In this document: piece after piece, positions 25,555-34,157 of the stretch
Layout: each line of letters begins with the position of its first letter
Numbering within the stretch: the first letter of the stretch is position 1
Origin: Trichocoleus desertorum NBK24
Lineage (GTDB): Bacteria; Cyanobacteriota; Cyanobacteriia; FACHB-46
Assembly: GCF_030409055.1 (NCBI RefSeq)
Contig: NZ_CP116619.1
Location: 124,001 to 188,000, forward strand
Direction of reading: 5' to 3'
Length of the DNA stretch: 64,000 nucleotides
Notes under the pieces: generated by a model
The model's database searches: none
The model's input: the letters and a program-made list of their open reading frames with translations, nothing else
Told to the model about the DNA's origin: nothing
Made by a program: the position numbers and the translations under genes

Positions 25555-26250
25555 CTATACTGTCACGCGGATCTTCTCAATACTTGCGATCGCTGTTGAG
25601 GTGGCAGACAAACTTTGTTGGATTTTCAGATGCTCAACTTGTTGTTCTAAAGACTCAATCCGGGAGAATAAGGAGCGAACCATCTCCGCAGTTGTATCGG
25701 GGAGCTTTTGATGGTCGAGCACACCAACCGATTGACCTTGACGGCGAACAATGCGACCGGGAATACCAACAACGGTAGAATCAGCAGGAATGTCTTGCAA
25801 AACTACAGAACCAGCACCAATACGGACATTATCCCCAATTTGGATATTACCCAGAACCTTAGCCCCTGCCCCGACCACAACATTTTCCCCGATGGTTGGA
25901 TGCCGCTTTCCCACTTGCTTCCCTGTGCCACCCAGCGTCGCACCCTGATAAATCAAAGCGTAATCTCCAACAATGGCAGTTTCCCCAATAACAACTCCCA
26001 TCCCATGATCGATAAAGACACCTTTACCAATTGTCGCTCCAGGGTGAATTTCAATTCCTGTAAAAAGGCGAGCAAGTTGAGAAATTAATCGAGGGAGCAG
26101 TGGCGTTTTTAAGCAATGAAGTGTGTGCGCGATGCGATAGCAAAATAGTGCGTGCAGGCTCGGATAACAAAAGATAACCTCTAACCAATTGCGTGCAGCG
26201 GGATCACGCTCAGAAATGATCCGGAAATCAGCGCTCAAAGTTTTCAGCAT
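25555..26250 (-). CDS. cysE: Serine O-acetyltransferase
   Basis: 231 residues, short (EpsC/plant-like) SAT lacking the long N-terminal helical domain of E. coli CysE. Starts [20 protein letters not shown]. The left-handed beta-helix is [20 protein letters not shown] (~65) followed by [20 protein letters not shown] and [20 protein letters not shown]; catalytic His in IDHG and acetyl-CoA residues in GGTGK. It makes O-acetylserine from serine and acetyl-CoA, the first step of cysteine synthesis. The last ~45 residues ([20 protein letters not shown]) form a coiled coil that may aid trimerisation. Convergent with the preceding small secreted protein gene. Confidence 0.93.
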   Translation of the reverse strand: MLKTLSADFRIISERDPAARNWLEVIFCYPSLHALFCYRIAHTLHCLKTPLLPRLISQLARLFTGIEIHPGATIGKGVFIDHGMGVVIGETAIVGDYALIYQGATLGGTGKQVGKRHPTIGENVVVGAGAKVLGNIQIGDNVRIGAGSVVLQDIPADSTVVGIPGRIVRRQGQSVGVLDHQKLPDTTAEMVRSLFSRIESLEQQVEHLKIQQSLSATSTAIASIEKIRVTV

Positions 26251-26316
26251 TGGTACTAACTATTTCTTGAATTGGGGCTTGATTGTTTCTGCGCGAAAGA
26301 TCACAAGTGATTGGGG

Positions 26317-27642
26317 CTATACGAATGCTGTGGCGTGAACTCTTCTGCTATCCAGCGCAGTAGAATTCAGAATTCTTTCGGATACAGACATGGCTGAGAG
26401 CCAGCACTCTTCATGTAAGCCAGCTCCTTTAGTCCATCCTCCCGTAAAGAAGATGTTGTTTTGCCCTTGGACTATGTTTTGCAGGTTTTCTTGAGCGATT
26501 AATGCAGTCTGGTTCAAAACATTGTGGAAAAAGTAAGCGATCGCTTGTTTGCCTTCTGGAGTTCGCAGGATATATTGGTCAGGAATTGGAGTGGATGGGT
26601 TTAGGCTGACAAAGAACTCAGGGTTTTCGTAACCGTTATACAAAGGATTTACAGTGTCATTCTGATGACGATTGCAAACATAGGAGATACTGTAAGGTCT
26701 CAATTGAGCGGCTGCATTGTCATGAATGCGAATATTGTAAGTACGCCAAGCATTTTTATTGAGTGGCATCACAGGGGAGAAGGTGTGGGCAACGGCGACG
26801 CTACTGGTGTATTCAAATGCGCTCAAAACGTTGACCATGTCTTGGGTAATTCCCTCTTGGAGCAGTTTGAGAGCGGTATTAGCATGACAGGCCATTACAA
26901 CCGCATCATAAACTTCAGAACCATCCGGAGTGTCAATAACAACCGCATTACCTTTGCTACGCACAGAGACTTGAACATTCAACCGGAACTGAGTTCCCAA
27001 GCCTTTAACTACATCTGCCAAAGCTGCAATCCAACTCCCAGAACCTTGAGTGAAATAGCAACGCTTAGGAGATTGGTTGCCAAACCCTTCTTGAAGACCG
27101 TAATAGTTCATAACGCCACGAAATGGCATAATTTCGGGGGTCATATCATTGACAAAATACATGCCATTAATGCGGGGATATAAGTTATAGCGGCCAAATT
27201 CTGGTGAATATCCTTTTTCCTGTAAGTATTGAGCAATGGAGTGGTACTGGTACGCTGGGTTTTTTACATCGATAGGAGCGGTCTGTTTGAAGCGCTCGTA
27301 CTCCAGGCGTAGGAACTCTGGCATTTGCGTACCCCCCTTGCCATCTAGGGTATAGGTATAGGAGCCATCATGAGTGCTGAAAGAGGCGCTATCCTCTAGT
27401 GGGCTATAAGGGATATTCAGTTGATCCAGCATCTTCACGATGTTGGTGTAGGTCGCGGCATTAAAGTCATTCACACCCAAATCTACCCAGCGCACCCGAT
27501 CGCCAACCTGTACAGGAACTGTATGAACGTTTCCACCCACGCGATCGCTCTTCTCAAAAACTGTGACTTGTTCCCCAGTTTTGCTCAAGTAATACGCGAC
27601 AGCGAGCCCAGACAAACCAGCACCAATGATGGCAATTTTCAT
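26317..27642 (-). CDS. FAD-dependent amine-oxidase-like oxidoreductase
   Basis: 441 residues. Dinucleotide-binding motif at the N-terminus IAIIGAGLSGLAVAYYLSK followed by VTVFEKSDRVGGNVHTV, then the second FAD segment near the C-terminus (IFFTGGWTKGAGLHEECWL, ~395-413). This is the NAD(P)-binding/flavin-containing amine oxidoreductase superfamily that includes phytoene-desaturase-like and protoporphyrinogen-oxidase-like enzymes and the FAD proteins often found with cyclopropane synthases. Substrate unknown. No signal peptide. The gene appears monocistronic, 66 bp before cysE in the same direction, so cotranscription is possible. Confidence 0.82.
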   Translation of the reverse strand: MKIAIIGAGLSGLAVAYYLSKTGEQVTVFEKSDRVGGNVHTVPVQVGDRVRWVDLGVNDFNAATYTNIVKMLDQLNIPYSPLEDSASFSTHDGSYTYTLDGKGGTQMPEFLRLEYERFKQTAPIDVKNPAYQYHSIAQYLQEKGYSPEFGRYNLYPRINGMYFVNDMTPEIMPFRGVMNYYGLQEGFGNQSPKRCYFTQGSGSWIAALADVVKGLGTQFRLNVQVSVRSKGNAVVIDTPDGSEVYDAVVMACHANTALKLLQEGITQDMVNVLSAFEYTSSVAVAHTFSPVMPLNKNAWRTYNIRIHDNAAAQLRPYSISYVCNRHQNDTVNPLYNGYENPEFFVSLNPSTPIPDQYILRTPEGKQAIAYFFHNVLNQTALIAQENLQNIVQGQNNIFFTGGWTKGAGLHEECWLSAMSVSERILNSTALDSRRVHATAFV

Positions 27643-27960
27643 GAAAGTCTCCTACGCTTAGCAATATAAACGACTCGGTAACGGAAGGTGCGAAGTCGAG
27701 TCACCTTCCGGATTGCGAACCAAGCTTCGATATTGACTACTACCTAATCCGGAACTTTAATTCCGAAAAAGAGTAGACAATTTTTTGAACGATGCTTACG
27801 AAATTGCACTATCAACAAAGAAGGATGAGGCATGAATCAGGAAAAGTACGATCTCACACCACCCAACTGAGTGAATATACAAAAGGAGCATACAAAAGGT
27901 TATTTGTAGGCGATCGCGCGTACAATCAAAGGACTAAAAGATGATTGAGATATTGTCTCC
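27643..27960. other. Divergent intergenic region
   Basis: A 318-bp gap between the divergent FAD oxidoreductase and class II amidotransferase genes. It is AT-rich in the middle (ATTTTTTGAACGATG-like runs near 27776) and must hold both promoters. A short inverted repeat (AGGTGCGAAGTCGAGTCACCTTCCGG-type pairing of GGAAGGTG with CACCTTCC) lies at 27683-27709. No gene or known RNA motif was recognised. Confidence 0.45.
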
Positions 27961-28767
27961 ATGTGCCAACTGTTGGGAATGAATTGCAACGTACCCACCG
28001 ATATCTGCTTTTCATTTGAAGGCTTTTCAGCGCGCGGTGGCAAAACCGATGAACACCAAGATGGTTGGGGAATTGCCTTCTTCGAGGGGTTAGGGTGTCG
28101 TTTATTTCTAGATGAAAAACCTTCCTCTACCTCCCCGGTCGCTGAGCTGGTGCGGCAGTATCCCATCAAATCCACGCATGTGATTGCCCATATCCGCAAA
28201 GCGACATTTGGGGCTGTGGCACTAGAAAACTGTCATCCTTTTCGACGGGAGTTGTGGGGGCGCTATTGGATCTTTGCCCACAATGGTGACTTGCCCGATT
28301 TCCACCCCGAAAACAATGGATTTTACCGTCCTGTGGGTCAAACCGATAGTGAGCGGGCCTTCTGCTTGATTATGAATACTTTGCGGCAAGCTTTTCCAGA
28401 AGGCAAACCACCCCTAGAACAGCTTTATCCTGTCCTGCAAGAAGTCACTCAGGCGATCGCCCAGCAAGGCACCTTCAACTACTTGCTCTCTGATGGTGAA
28501 CATTTTTTTGCCCACTGCTCTACCAAGCTTTGCTACATCGTACGGCAAGCTCCCTTTGCAGCGGCCCATCTGATTGATGCTGACCTCACCGTAGATTTTC
28601 AGGAGCTGACCACCCCTCGCGATCGCGTTGCGATTATTGCCACTGTGCCGCTGACCGATAACGAAGTGTGGACTTCTTTTCAGCCAGGAGAGCTACTGGT
28701 CTTTCGGGATGGCCTACCCCTGAAACCAGAGGCAGCTGCAACACCCACTCGCGATCGCTCAGCTTAG
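27961..28767 (+). CDS. Class II glutamine amidotransferase, YafJ-like
   Basis: 268 residues. The N-terminal nucleophile is Cys2 (MCQLLGMNCN), which needs only Met removal. The Ntn-hydrolase domain has FEGFSARGGKTDEHQDGWGI (~20-40) and AHIRKATFGAVALENCHPF (~78) and FAHNGDLPDF (~107), the residues that bind glutamine. The protein is a stand-alone glutaminase domain of the YafJ/EgtC-like group, with no fused synthetase. Physiological acceptor is unknown; EgtC-like hydrolysis of a gamma-glutamyl peptide is one option. The ribosome-binding site is weak. Confidence 0.88.
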   Translation: MCQLLGMNCNVPTDICFSFEGFSARGGKTDEHQDGWGIAFFEGLGCRLFLDEKPSSTSPVAELVRQYPIKSTHVIAHIRKATFGAVALENCHPFRRELWGRYWIFAHNGDLPDFHPENNGFYRPVGQTDSERAFCLIMNTLRQAFPEGKPPLEQLYPVLQEVTQAIAQQGTFNYLLSDGEHFFAHCSTKLCYIVRQAPFAAAHLIDADLTVDFQELTTPRDRVAIIATVPLTDNEVWTSFQPGELLVFRDGLPLKPEAAATPTRDRSA

Positions 28768-29382
28768 GTAAACCTAAGTTAGGCATAATTTAGAGTACCT
28801 GATCACGCGATCGTAAACTTTGATTTCATTGTCATACAAGCTACAAAATCAGAGTATTCTGTTAATAGAAGCAATTAGCTTCTGAGACGAGTAAATCGTT
28901 ACGTTGCACGTCAAGAGGAGGTCAAAAATTAATTCCTCATCCTATTTACTGGACCAAATTACCGCTGCATTTAAACTGGTTTTTGGTATTTTCTCTCCAC
29001 TTTAGATGGGAGCTCTGTTGCTGATAGTCTCACTGAATTTACGCTTCAATGAAGTCTTGCATCAGCCCAACTCCAAGTGAACTCAACCTATTTGAGAAAG
29101 CTAATCACAAGAATCGTTCTGGGTCGTAAGTAGTCCAGTCTTCGAATCGATGCAGATTGCAAATAAGTTCTTTGCGAATTTATCAACCAAAATTACAACA
29201 GCATCCAACTCTGTTTCTCATATCTCCCTTCTGGATTAAAAGAGAGACTCGTTGCTGATACCTTCCCTAAAAAGATTTAGTTCAAATCTTTTTTCAGCAC
29301 AACTCTAGGCAAGCTCACCTTATTGGAGGAGACTAATGTAAGGAACGATTCTGGATGCTGTTGTTGTTTGTTGATCTAAAGA
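28768..29382. other. 615-bp intergenic region holding two diverged copies of a ~165-bp segment
   Basis: No gene was found. Two segments, 28963-29123 and 29187-29355, align along their length: CCAAATTACCGCTGCAT versus CCAAAATTACAACAGCAT, GCTCTGTTGCTGATAG versus GACTCGTTGCTGATAC, and AAGAATCGTTCTGGG versus AGGAACGATTCTGGA, with similar spacing. The second copy ends 28 bp before the phytol-kinase-like start codon. Paired small RNAs, or repeated regulatory sites, are possible. The alignment is by eye. Confidence 0.5.
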
Positions 29383-30123
29383 ATGGAATTGAGTACTTTA
29401 TTAGCTAATTCCCTCGTTCCAGATATTGCGGCCACGGCAGTTACCTTTGCGATCGCTCTCAGTTGGCTCAAGCTAATAAACACGCTGGCACAACGAGGCT
29501 GGCTAGAACAGAAACTCAGTCGTAAAATTATTCATATTGGCACGGGGCCGTTGTTTGTCCTCTGCTGGCATCTATACAGCGAGCAGGCGATCGCGCGGTA
29601 TTTAGCGGCTCTGGTACCCCTCGCAATCACCCTTCAGTTTTTAGCGATCGGTACCGAACTGATTGCCGACCCTGCCACTGTCCAAGCTATGACCCGTGAG
29701 GGCAAGCCCGCCGAAATTTTGCGCGGCCCCTTATATTACGGCCTTGCTTTTATTCTTTGTACGGTGCTGTTTTGGCGCAACTCTCCGATAGGCATTTTGG
29801 CTTTGATGCTGATGTGTGGCGGTGATGGCTTAGCAGATATTGTGGGACGACGGCTGGGCAAACATAAGTTACCCCTCAGCCCTCATAAAAGCTGGGCAGG
29901 CTCAACGGCTATGTTTTTGGGCAGTTTTGGGTTTGGCTTAGGCTTTCTAGTTCTCTTCAATCACCTAGGCCACTTTCAACCACCTATCAACCTTATAAAC
30001 ACGACAGGAGCCGTTGCTGCGATCGCATTTGTGGCAACTCTTGTAGAAGCGCTCCCATTTCCGGATATTGACAACATGACGTTGGTAGCGGTGGCGATCG
30101 CGATGGGGTTGTGGCTGTTATAG
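29383..30123 (+). CDS. Phytol/dolichol kinase-like membrane protein
   Basis: 246 residues, about seven hydrophobic helices. Family landmarks: SRKIIHIGTGPLFVLCW (~45-62), the charged AMTREGKPAEILRGPLYYGL (~105) and GGDGLADIVGRRLGKHKLPL with SPHKSWAGSTAMF (~146-180), the CTP-binding core shared by phytol kinase (VTE5), VTE6 and CDP-diglyceride-synthase-related proteins. Expected role: phosphorylating phytol (or phytyl phosphate) released from chlorophyll for tocopherol or chlorophyll reuse. Which of the two kinase steps it performs cannot be told from sequence. Confidence 0.85.
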   Translation: MELSTLLANSLVPDIAATAVTFAIALSWLKLINTLAQRGWLEQKLSRKIIHIGTGPLFVLCWHLYSEQAIARYLAALVPLAITLQFLAIGTELIADPATVQAMTREGKPAEILRGPLYYGLAFILCTVLFWRNSPIGILALMLMCGGDGLADIVGRRLGKHKLPLSPHKSWAGSTAMFLGSFGFGLGFLVLFNHLGHFQPPINLINTTGAVAAIAFVATLVEALPFPDIDNMTLVAVAIAMGLWLL

Positions 30124-30130
30124 CATGGTG

Positions 30131-30733
30131 CTATTTGTGTTTTGGCTTCAGCACTCTAGATTCTATGGTCAAGGCAGGGATATCATGCAACTCCTTGTCA
30201 CTGAGGCTGTATTGCTCACAAACCAGGCTCAGCCGCGTTCCAGGGGTCTTGACGGCATTGACAGAATGGGTCAAATCCCCTTGAAAATACACTAATGTAT
30301 TCGCTTGAGGCTTTACCTGGCCCACCTGTTGCTTTTGGCGACGTAAAACCAATTCTCCACCCTCTAGATTGGCTGGCACCTGTACATAAAGCACGCTCAC
30401 CATCATGGGCGGCTCTACCGTTTTGCAATAAGACCGCAACGATCGATCAATATGTGGATCGACTCGTGAGCCTTCTTTTAGTAACAGGGGATTGAGGTAA
30501 AAGGCGTTGCAATGGGGTAGTAAGGCTCGGTCTAGATAAGGTTTAAAGAAAGGGAATTGCCGCTCCACCTCTCCCAGTTCTGAGCGTTGAAATACGATTG
30601 AAAATCCCTTGGTTCCTACAAAGTCACGGTTGAGATTATTCACCGCTAAGTAAGAACAGGCGAGAATTTGGCTGCGTAGGTCGTTGAGGTATTGAGTGGG
30701 AAAAACATCCCGATCTTGAGAATAGTATTTCAA
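30131..30733 (-). CDS. 2-oxoglutarate/Fe(II)-dependent dioxygenase
   Basis: 200 residues. The double-stranded beta-helix carries the iron facial triad HxD...H: VDPHIDRSLRSY (~98), GDLTHSVNAVKTPGTRLSLV (~155), with Arg in TRLSLV as likely 2-oxoglutarate ligand. GGELVLRRQKQQVGQV and ANTLVYFQGDLTHSV are typical of the P4Hc/2OG-FeII_Oxy group. Hydroxylation of an unknown substrate is expected. The gene is convergent with the phytol-kinase-like gene, with 7 bp between stop codons. Confidence 0.83.
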   Translation of the reverse strand: MKYYSQDRDVFPTQYLNDLRSQILACSYLAVNNLNRDFVGTKGFSIVFQRSELGEVERQFPFFKPYLDRALLPHCNAFYLNPLLLKEGSRVDPHIDRSLRSYCKTVEPPMMVSVLYVQVPANLEGGELVLRRQKQQVGQVKPQANTLVYFQGDLTHSVNAVKTPGTRLSLVCEQYSLSDKELHDIPALTIESRVLKPKHK

Positions 30734-30929
30734 GCGCCTAAATGGATTTAAGTTGAGAGGTTGAGCGTTTCTAGCATACCCAATTCCTCAGTTATGACAA
30801 TCGCAACTCCCAGTCATGAGTTGTTAAACAGTCTTTCAAACTCTGCTGCAAACGTTACTATGAGTTGTTTCGAGGTGAAGAAAACTCTCTATCACAGAAA
30901 CACTCTCATAACCCAATCGCTCAATCGCG

Positions 30930-31115
30930 TTATTTTTGGTGCTCGAAAATCAAGACATATTCTGAGGGAATCACAGCAGGATTTGCAACAAGAATTTGTA
31001 CCAGCCGCCAACCCTGAGAAGCATGTTCTGCAACTACATTTTCACAAGCAGTCACCTCGATCTCATTACTATTCCCGTAAGCAACAGGAGCCTTGACGAA
31101 TTTGTACTCAAACAT
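30930..31115 (-). CDS. DUF4177 protein
   Basis: 61 residues from ATG 31115 (MFEYKFVKAPVAYGNSNE); 17 more codons upstream are open but do not look conserved. DUF4177 features: MFEYKFV start, central CENVVAEHASQGWRLVQILV and C-terminal EYVLIFEHQK. Function of this small domain is unknown. Between 30734 and 30929, and between 31116 and 31278, nothing else was recognised. Confidence 0.75.
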   Translation of the reverse strand: MFEYKFVKAPVAYGNSNEIEVTACENVVAEHASQGWRLVQILVANPAVIPSEYVLIFEHQK

Positions 31116-31278
31116 GTTTACATCTTTCCTTAAATCAAGAGCGCTCAAAGCATTCGCCATTGCCATCTAAAATTCTCAACACGGCATAACCGTTTGAATT
31201 CTTTCTTAGGACAGAAATTCGTTAAGAGCTACTAAAACGATCGCCTTGTGCAGACCCTGTTGCAGCTACAGAAACGCT

Positions 31279-32589
31279 CTATTCATTGATCGCCCGTGCC
31301 ACGCGAGTTTGAAACAGTGCTTGAAAATTCGCTTGCCGTTCTGCGGCGGGTTCGGGGGTATGTTCCCATAGACTTTCGTAGTAAAAGAAAGACACGCCTA
31401 AACCGCGATCGCGAGCAGCCCGAACCTTAGATTGAATCAATGACATCGGCATGGGTTTGTTTCTCAAGCCTGTCAGCACCCCCACTCCTGTAGGGATTTT
31501 TTGGCTGGCCTCTTGAAGTTCTGAGCGCGCAATTTGTCCTAAGAAACTCTGCATATCAGGACGATACACCTGCACGATCAGCTCATCCACGATATCCTTT
31601 CGCACCCAACTCAGCCAGTCTTGCAGATAGCCGCTATAGGCCGAATCATAGGGGTTAGGCGACACAGAGAAGATAGCATTTGGCTTTCTTTCCTTGACTG
31701 CTTTGTTGAGCTGAGCCATGAAGGTCGTAATTTTATCAGCCCGCCAGCGCACCCACTCTGGATCACGAGCATTGGCTGGAGCATCTTTCTTTGTTTCTTG
31801 TTTGTACATAGCTAAGGTATGGCGATCGTAACCGAACTCAACAGGTAAGGCCATGTGGTCATCAAACTGAATGCCATCGGCATCGTATTGAGTGGTGGCT
31901 TCTAGCACCAGATCGGTAATAAACTGCTGCACCTCTGGCAAGAACGGATTTAACCACATCACCTCACCAGCATCAATTTCTGTGGTTAGGCTACCGTCGC
32001 GGCGGTGGGTGAACCACTCAGGACGATTAGCTGCTAACTCCGAAACCGCAGGTGCCATGAAACCGAACTCAAACCAAGGAATGACGAGTAATCCTTTCTG
32101 ATGGGCCTGAGTTATCAAATCTGCTAGGATATCTTGCCCTTGTAAACCTTTGCGGACAAAAGGCTGGATTTCATGGCGTTGAGCGACGGCGCTGGGATAC
32201 AGCACATATCCCGAATTCCAAATCACAGGATAAAGCGTATTGAAGTTCAGTTGAGCCAGTTGACCCACAGCATCCTGTAACTTGACGTGATCTCTAAGAA
32301 TGTCATTGTCATTCTCAGTCATCCAAACCCCTCGGATTTCCTGATGGGTTTTTGGTACAGGTTGTTGAACGCTAGCCTCTGGGAGGAGCACCTCTGGAAA
32401 GGGCGCTAACTCTGGGGTTGGAGTTTGAGCGATCGCTTTGGTAGGCTGACCCGTTAGCAAAACAGTCAGGGACGCTGCCAAGCAGAACAAGAAGCAAGAC
32501 TTAAGCGATTGCTGCCAGCCTTTGGAAAAGAAGCGTAGTGGTCGTTTCATTGGCTTGAATGAATGGGCTACCCAGTTTTGCGATCGCAT
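31279..32589 (-). CDS. Secreted/anchored glycoside hydrolase-like protein, GHL10 (DUF187) family
   Basis: 436 residues. The N-terminus has a basic stretch and a hydrophobic core (SCFLFCLAASLTVLLTG) ending near AIAQTPTPEL, so it is exported; start may be the Met at MKRPLRFFSKGW (32550) rather than 32589. The TIM-barrel region begins at EIRGVWMTENDNDILRDHVK (~85) and has LNFNTLYPVIWNSGYVLYPS, KGLLVIPWFEFGF, DADGIQFDDHMALP (~230; Asp-Asp likely catalytic) and SVSPNPYDSAYSGYLQDW. GHL10 proteins are thought to act on envelope polysaccharides; the substrate is unknown. Confidence 0.85.
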   Translation of the reverse strand: MRSQNWVAHSFKPMKRPLRFFSKGWQQSLKSCFLFCLAASLTVLLTGQPTKAIAQTPTPELAPFPEVLLPEASVQQPVPKTHQEIRGVWMTENDNDILRDHVKLQDAVGQLAQLNFNTLYPVIWNSGYVLYPSAVAQRHEIQPFVRKGLQGQDILADLITQAHQKGLLVIPWFEFGFMAPAVSELAANRPEWFTHRRDGSLTTEIDAGEVMWLNPFLPEVQQFITDLVLEATTQYDADGIQFDDHMALPVEFGYDRHTLAMYKQETKKDAPANARDPEWVRWRADKITTFMAQLNKAVKERKPNAIFSVSPNPYDSAYSGYLQDWLSWVRKDIVDELIVQVYRPDMQSFLGQIARSELQEASQKIPTGVGVLTGLRNKPMPMSLIQSKVRAARDRGLGVSFFYYESLWEHTPEPAAERQANFQALFQTRVARAINE

Positions 32590-32696
32590 GCTTTCGAAGT
32601 GAAATCCAAGTCAACTATTGTATAGGTATTTGTAATTACAACAAAATTGTCCGCTTAACCGGACTTACCCAACAAATAATTGTGGACGATGGAGCA

Positions 32697-33503
32697 CTAA
32701 AGCCATTGCGTCTCAAATTTATCCTGACCATTCCCGTAGACCAAAGTTCCGTACCGCTGCCAATAAGCGAGTTCTTCTGGAGTCAAAGCAGAAGTTTTTA
32801 CAACGCTGAGATTGGCCGTCAATTCTGTCAAGTTGGCAGGTGAAGTTAAGACCACTCGGATCGCGGAAGGTTGTAACGAAAAGCGGTAGCAGTCAGCGGC
32901 ACTAGGTGGATTATGAGGCCAAGTAGCTGGCGATCGCAACAGAGTACCCCAACGGGTAGCCGTAAATGCCACGACAGGAATATCCGCTTGAACTGCGGCT
33001 GGCAAAACATCAGCCTCTGCCTTGCGATGGGCCATATTGTAGCGATGCATCAGGACATCACAGCGCTGATTTTGCAGCATATCCAAAGCGATCGCGTGAT
33101 TGTGGGTACTCACACCCACATAGCGGATATATCCCTGCGCTTTCCATCTGTATAACTCCTCCAGAGCTACCACAACCTCCGCAGGGTCATCACTAGGAGA
33201 TACATATTGCGCAAAGAACACATCGACTACATCGGTCGCCAATGTATGTCTCACTTGATCCAAATACTCTCTGAGAGCGACAAGACTGCGCTGCTCGCTT
33301 CCTGTAGCAAGACATAAGGCTGGTCGCTGGGCGATCGCGAGTGATTTCAAAGCTGCCAAAAAACGCTCGGAACCCAAGTTATAGAAGAAAAAGTAGTTGA
33401 CTCCAGCCGCGAATGCTTGAGACACACAAGCCGATTCTTGCACCCGTCGGCTAGCTAAGCCCAGGCAACTAATGGATTTTCCTGCAAGTGTTGTCAGTTC
33501 CAC
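32697..33503 (-). CDS. Aldo/keto reductase-like protein
   Basis: About 268 residues from the GTG at 33503 (VELTTLAGKSISCLGLASRR); longer versions starting further upstream would run into the BON lipoprotein gene, which ends at 33535. The AKR barrel fold is evident: CVSQAFAAGVNYFFFYNLGS, TLATDVVDVFFAQYVSPSDD, GYIRYVGVSTHNHAIALDML and RYNMAHRKAEADVLP. The catalytic tetrad is incomplete: the usual D-T-A-xxYG motif is replaced by FFFYNLGS, and HW by AQY. Likely a divergent or non-canonical AKR. Transcribed in the same direction as and downstream of the BON lipoprotein gene (31-bp gap). Confidence 0.75.
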   Translation of the reverse strand: MELTTLAGKSISCLGLASRRVQESACVSQAFAAGVNYFFFYNLGSERFLAALKSLAIAQRPALCLATGSEQRSLVALREYLDQVRHTLATDVVDVFFAQYVSPSDDPAEVVVALEELYRWKAQGYIRYVGVSTHNHAIALDMLQNQRCDVLMHRYNMAHRKAEADVLPAAVQADIPVVAFTATRWGTLLRSPATWPHNPPSAADCYRFSLQPSAIRVVLTSPANLTELTANLSVVKTSALTPEELAYWQRYGTLVYGNGQDKFETQWL

Positions 33504-33534
33504 AACCTGAGCCAAACAGTGCAAGCTGTAATAA

Positions 33535-34050
33535 TCAATTCGAATCTGTATGAATTCCTGTCGTTTCTTTAGAACCTGGCGCAGGTGGTTCATCGGGCTG
33601 GGCATGGGAAGCCACGTTGGCCTTGACAGCGACAGTGCGAACGCCCTTAATCTCTTTTGCTAAAGGTTCGATTTTGTTGAGTTGTTCCTCATCTACTACT
33701 GTTCCAGCAATAGTAACAGCCCCTTCTTCCGCAGTGATGGTTAGCTCGCTTTGGGGTAAATTGGCTTCCAACTTCGAGCGCACTTCGCTTTGCAGATCAC
33801 CATCGGTTCTGTCGGCATCGCCTCCGGTGGCATTGTTGCGTTGTTCAGCGGCACGAATATCAGAATTTAGCTGCCTTCTTCGCAGTTCAGAGGTGGCATC
33901 ATCTTGATTATTCTGGGCAACGGGTTCTTTTAAGTTGCTCTCTGGCTGTGTTGCCGTGTCGGGTGCACTGGTGCTGGTTCTAGCGGTGTCACAAGCTGCT
34001 AAGCCTAGGACTAAAACACTGCTTAGGATCAATGGAGTTAAATTTTTCAT
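33535..34050 (-). CDS. BON-domain lipoprotein
   Basis: 171 residues from the Met of MKNLTPLILSSVLVLGL; an ATG nine codons upstream (34077) is possible. Lipobox LGLAAC at ~18-23, so the protein is tethered by Cys to a membrane. After a Ser/Thr/Asp-rich linker and LRRRQLNSDIRAAEQRNN, a BON domain (~95-150): LQSEVRSKLEANLPQSELTI then GAVTIAGTVVDEEQLNKIEP. BON domains bind membranes and occur in stress-induced (OsmY-like) proteins. The C-terminus is Pro/Ser rich. It neighbours the DUF2382 stress protein. Confidence 0.85.
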   Translation of the reverse strand: MKNLTPLILSSVLVLGLAACDTARTSTSAPDTATQPESNLKEPVAQNNQDDATSELRRRQLNSDIRAAEQRNNATGGDADRTDGDLQSEVRSKLEANLPQSELTITAEEGAVTIAGTVVDEEQLNKIEPLAKEIKGVRTVAVKANVASHAQPDEPPAPGSKETTGIHTDSN

Positions 34051-34157
34051 GATTCGTTTACCAAAACTATGATTCATCAGGCCTTATTGGAGGGCGATCG
34101 CCGCTCAAGCATCAAGACCCAACTCTTGAAAGGCGATCGCGGTCATCAGGCATAGAA

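Noticed and set aside
30761-31096. 111-codon plus-strand ORF
   Set aside because: It is antisense to the DUF4177 gene, which has clear family motifs on the other strand.
33506-33605. Longer N-terminus for the aldo/keto reductase-like gene
   Set aside because: The extension overlaps the 3' end of the BON lipoprotein gene and lacks AKR similarity; the GTG at 33503 fits the fold start.
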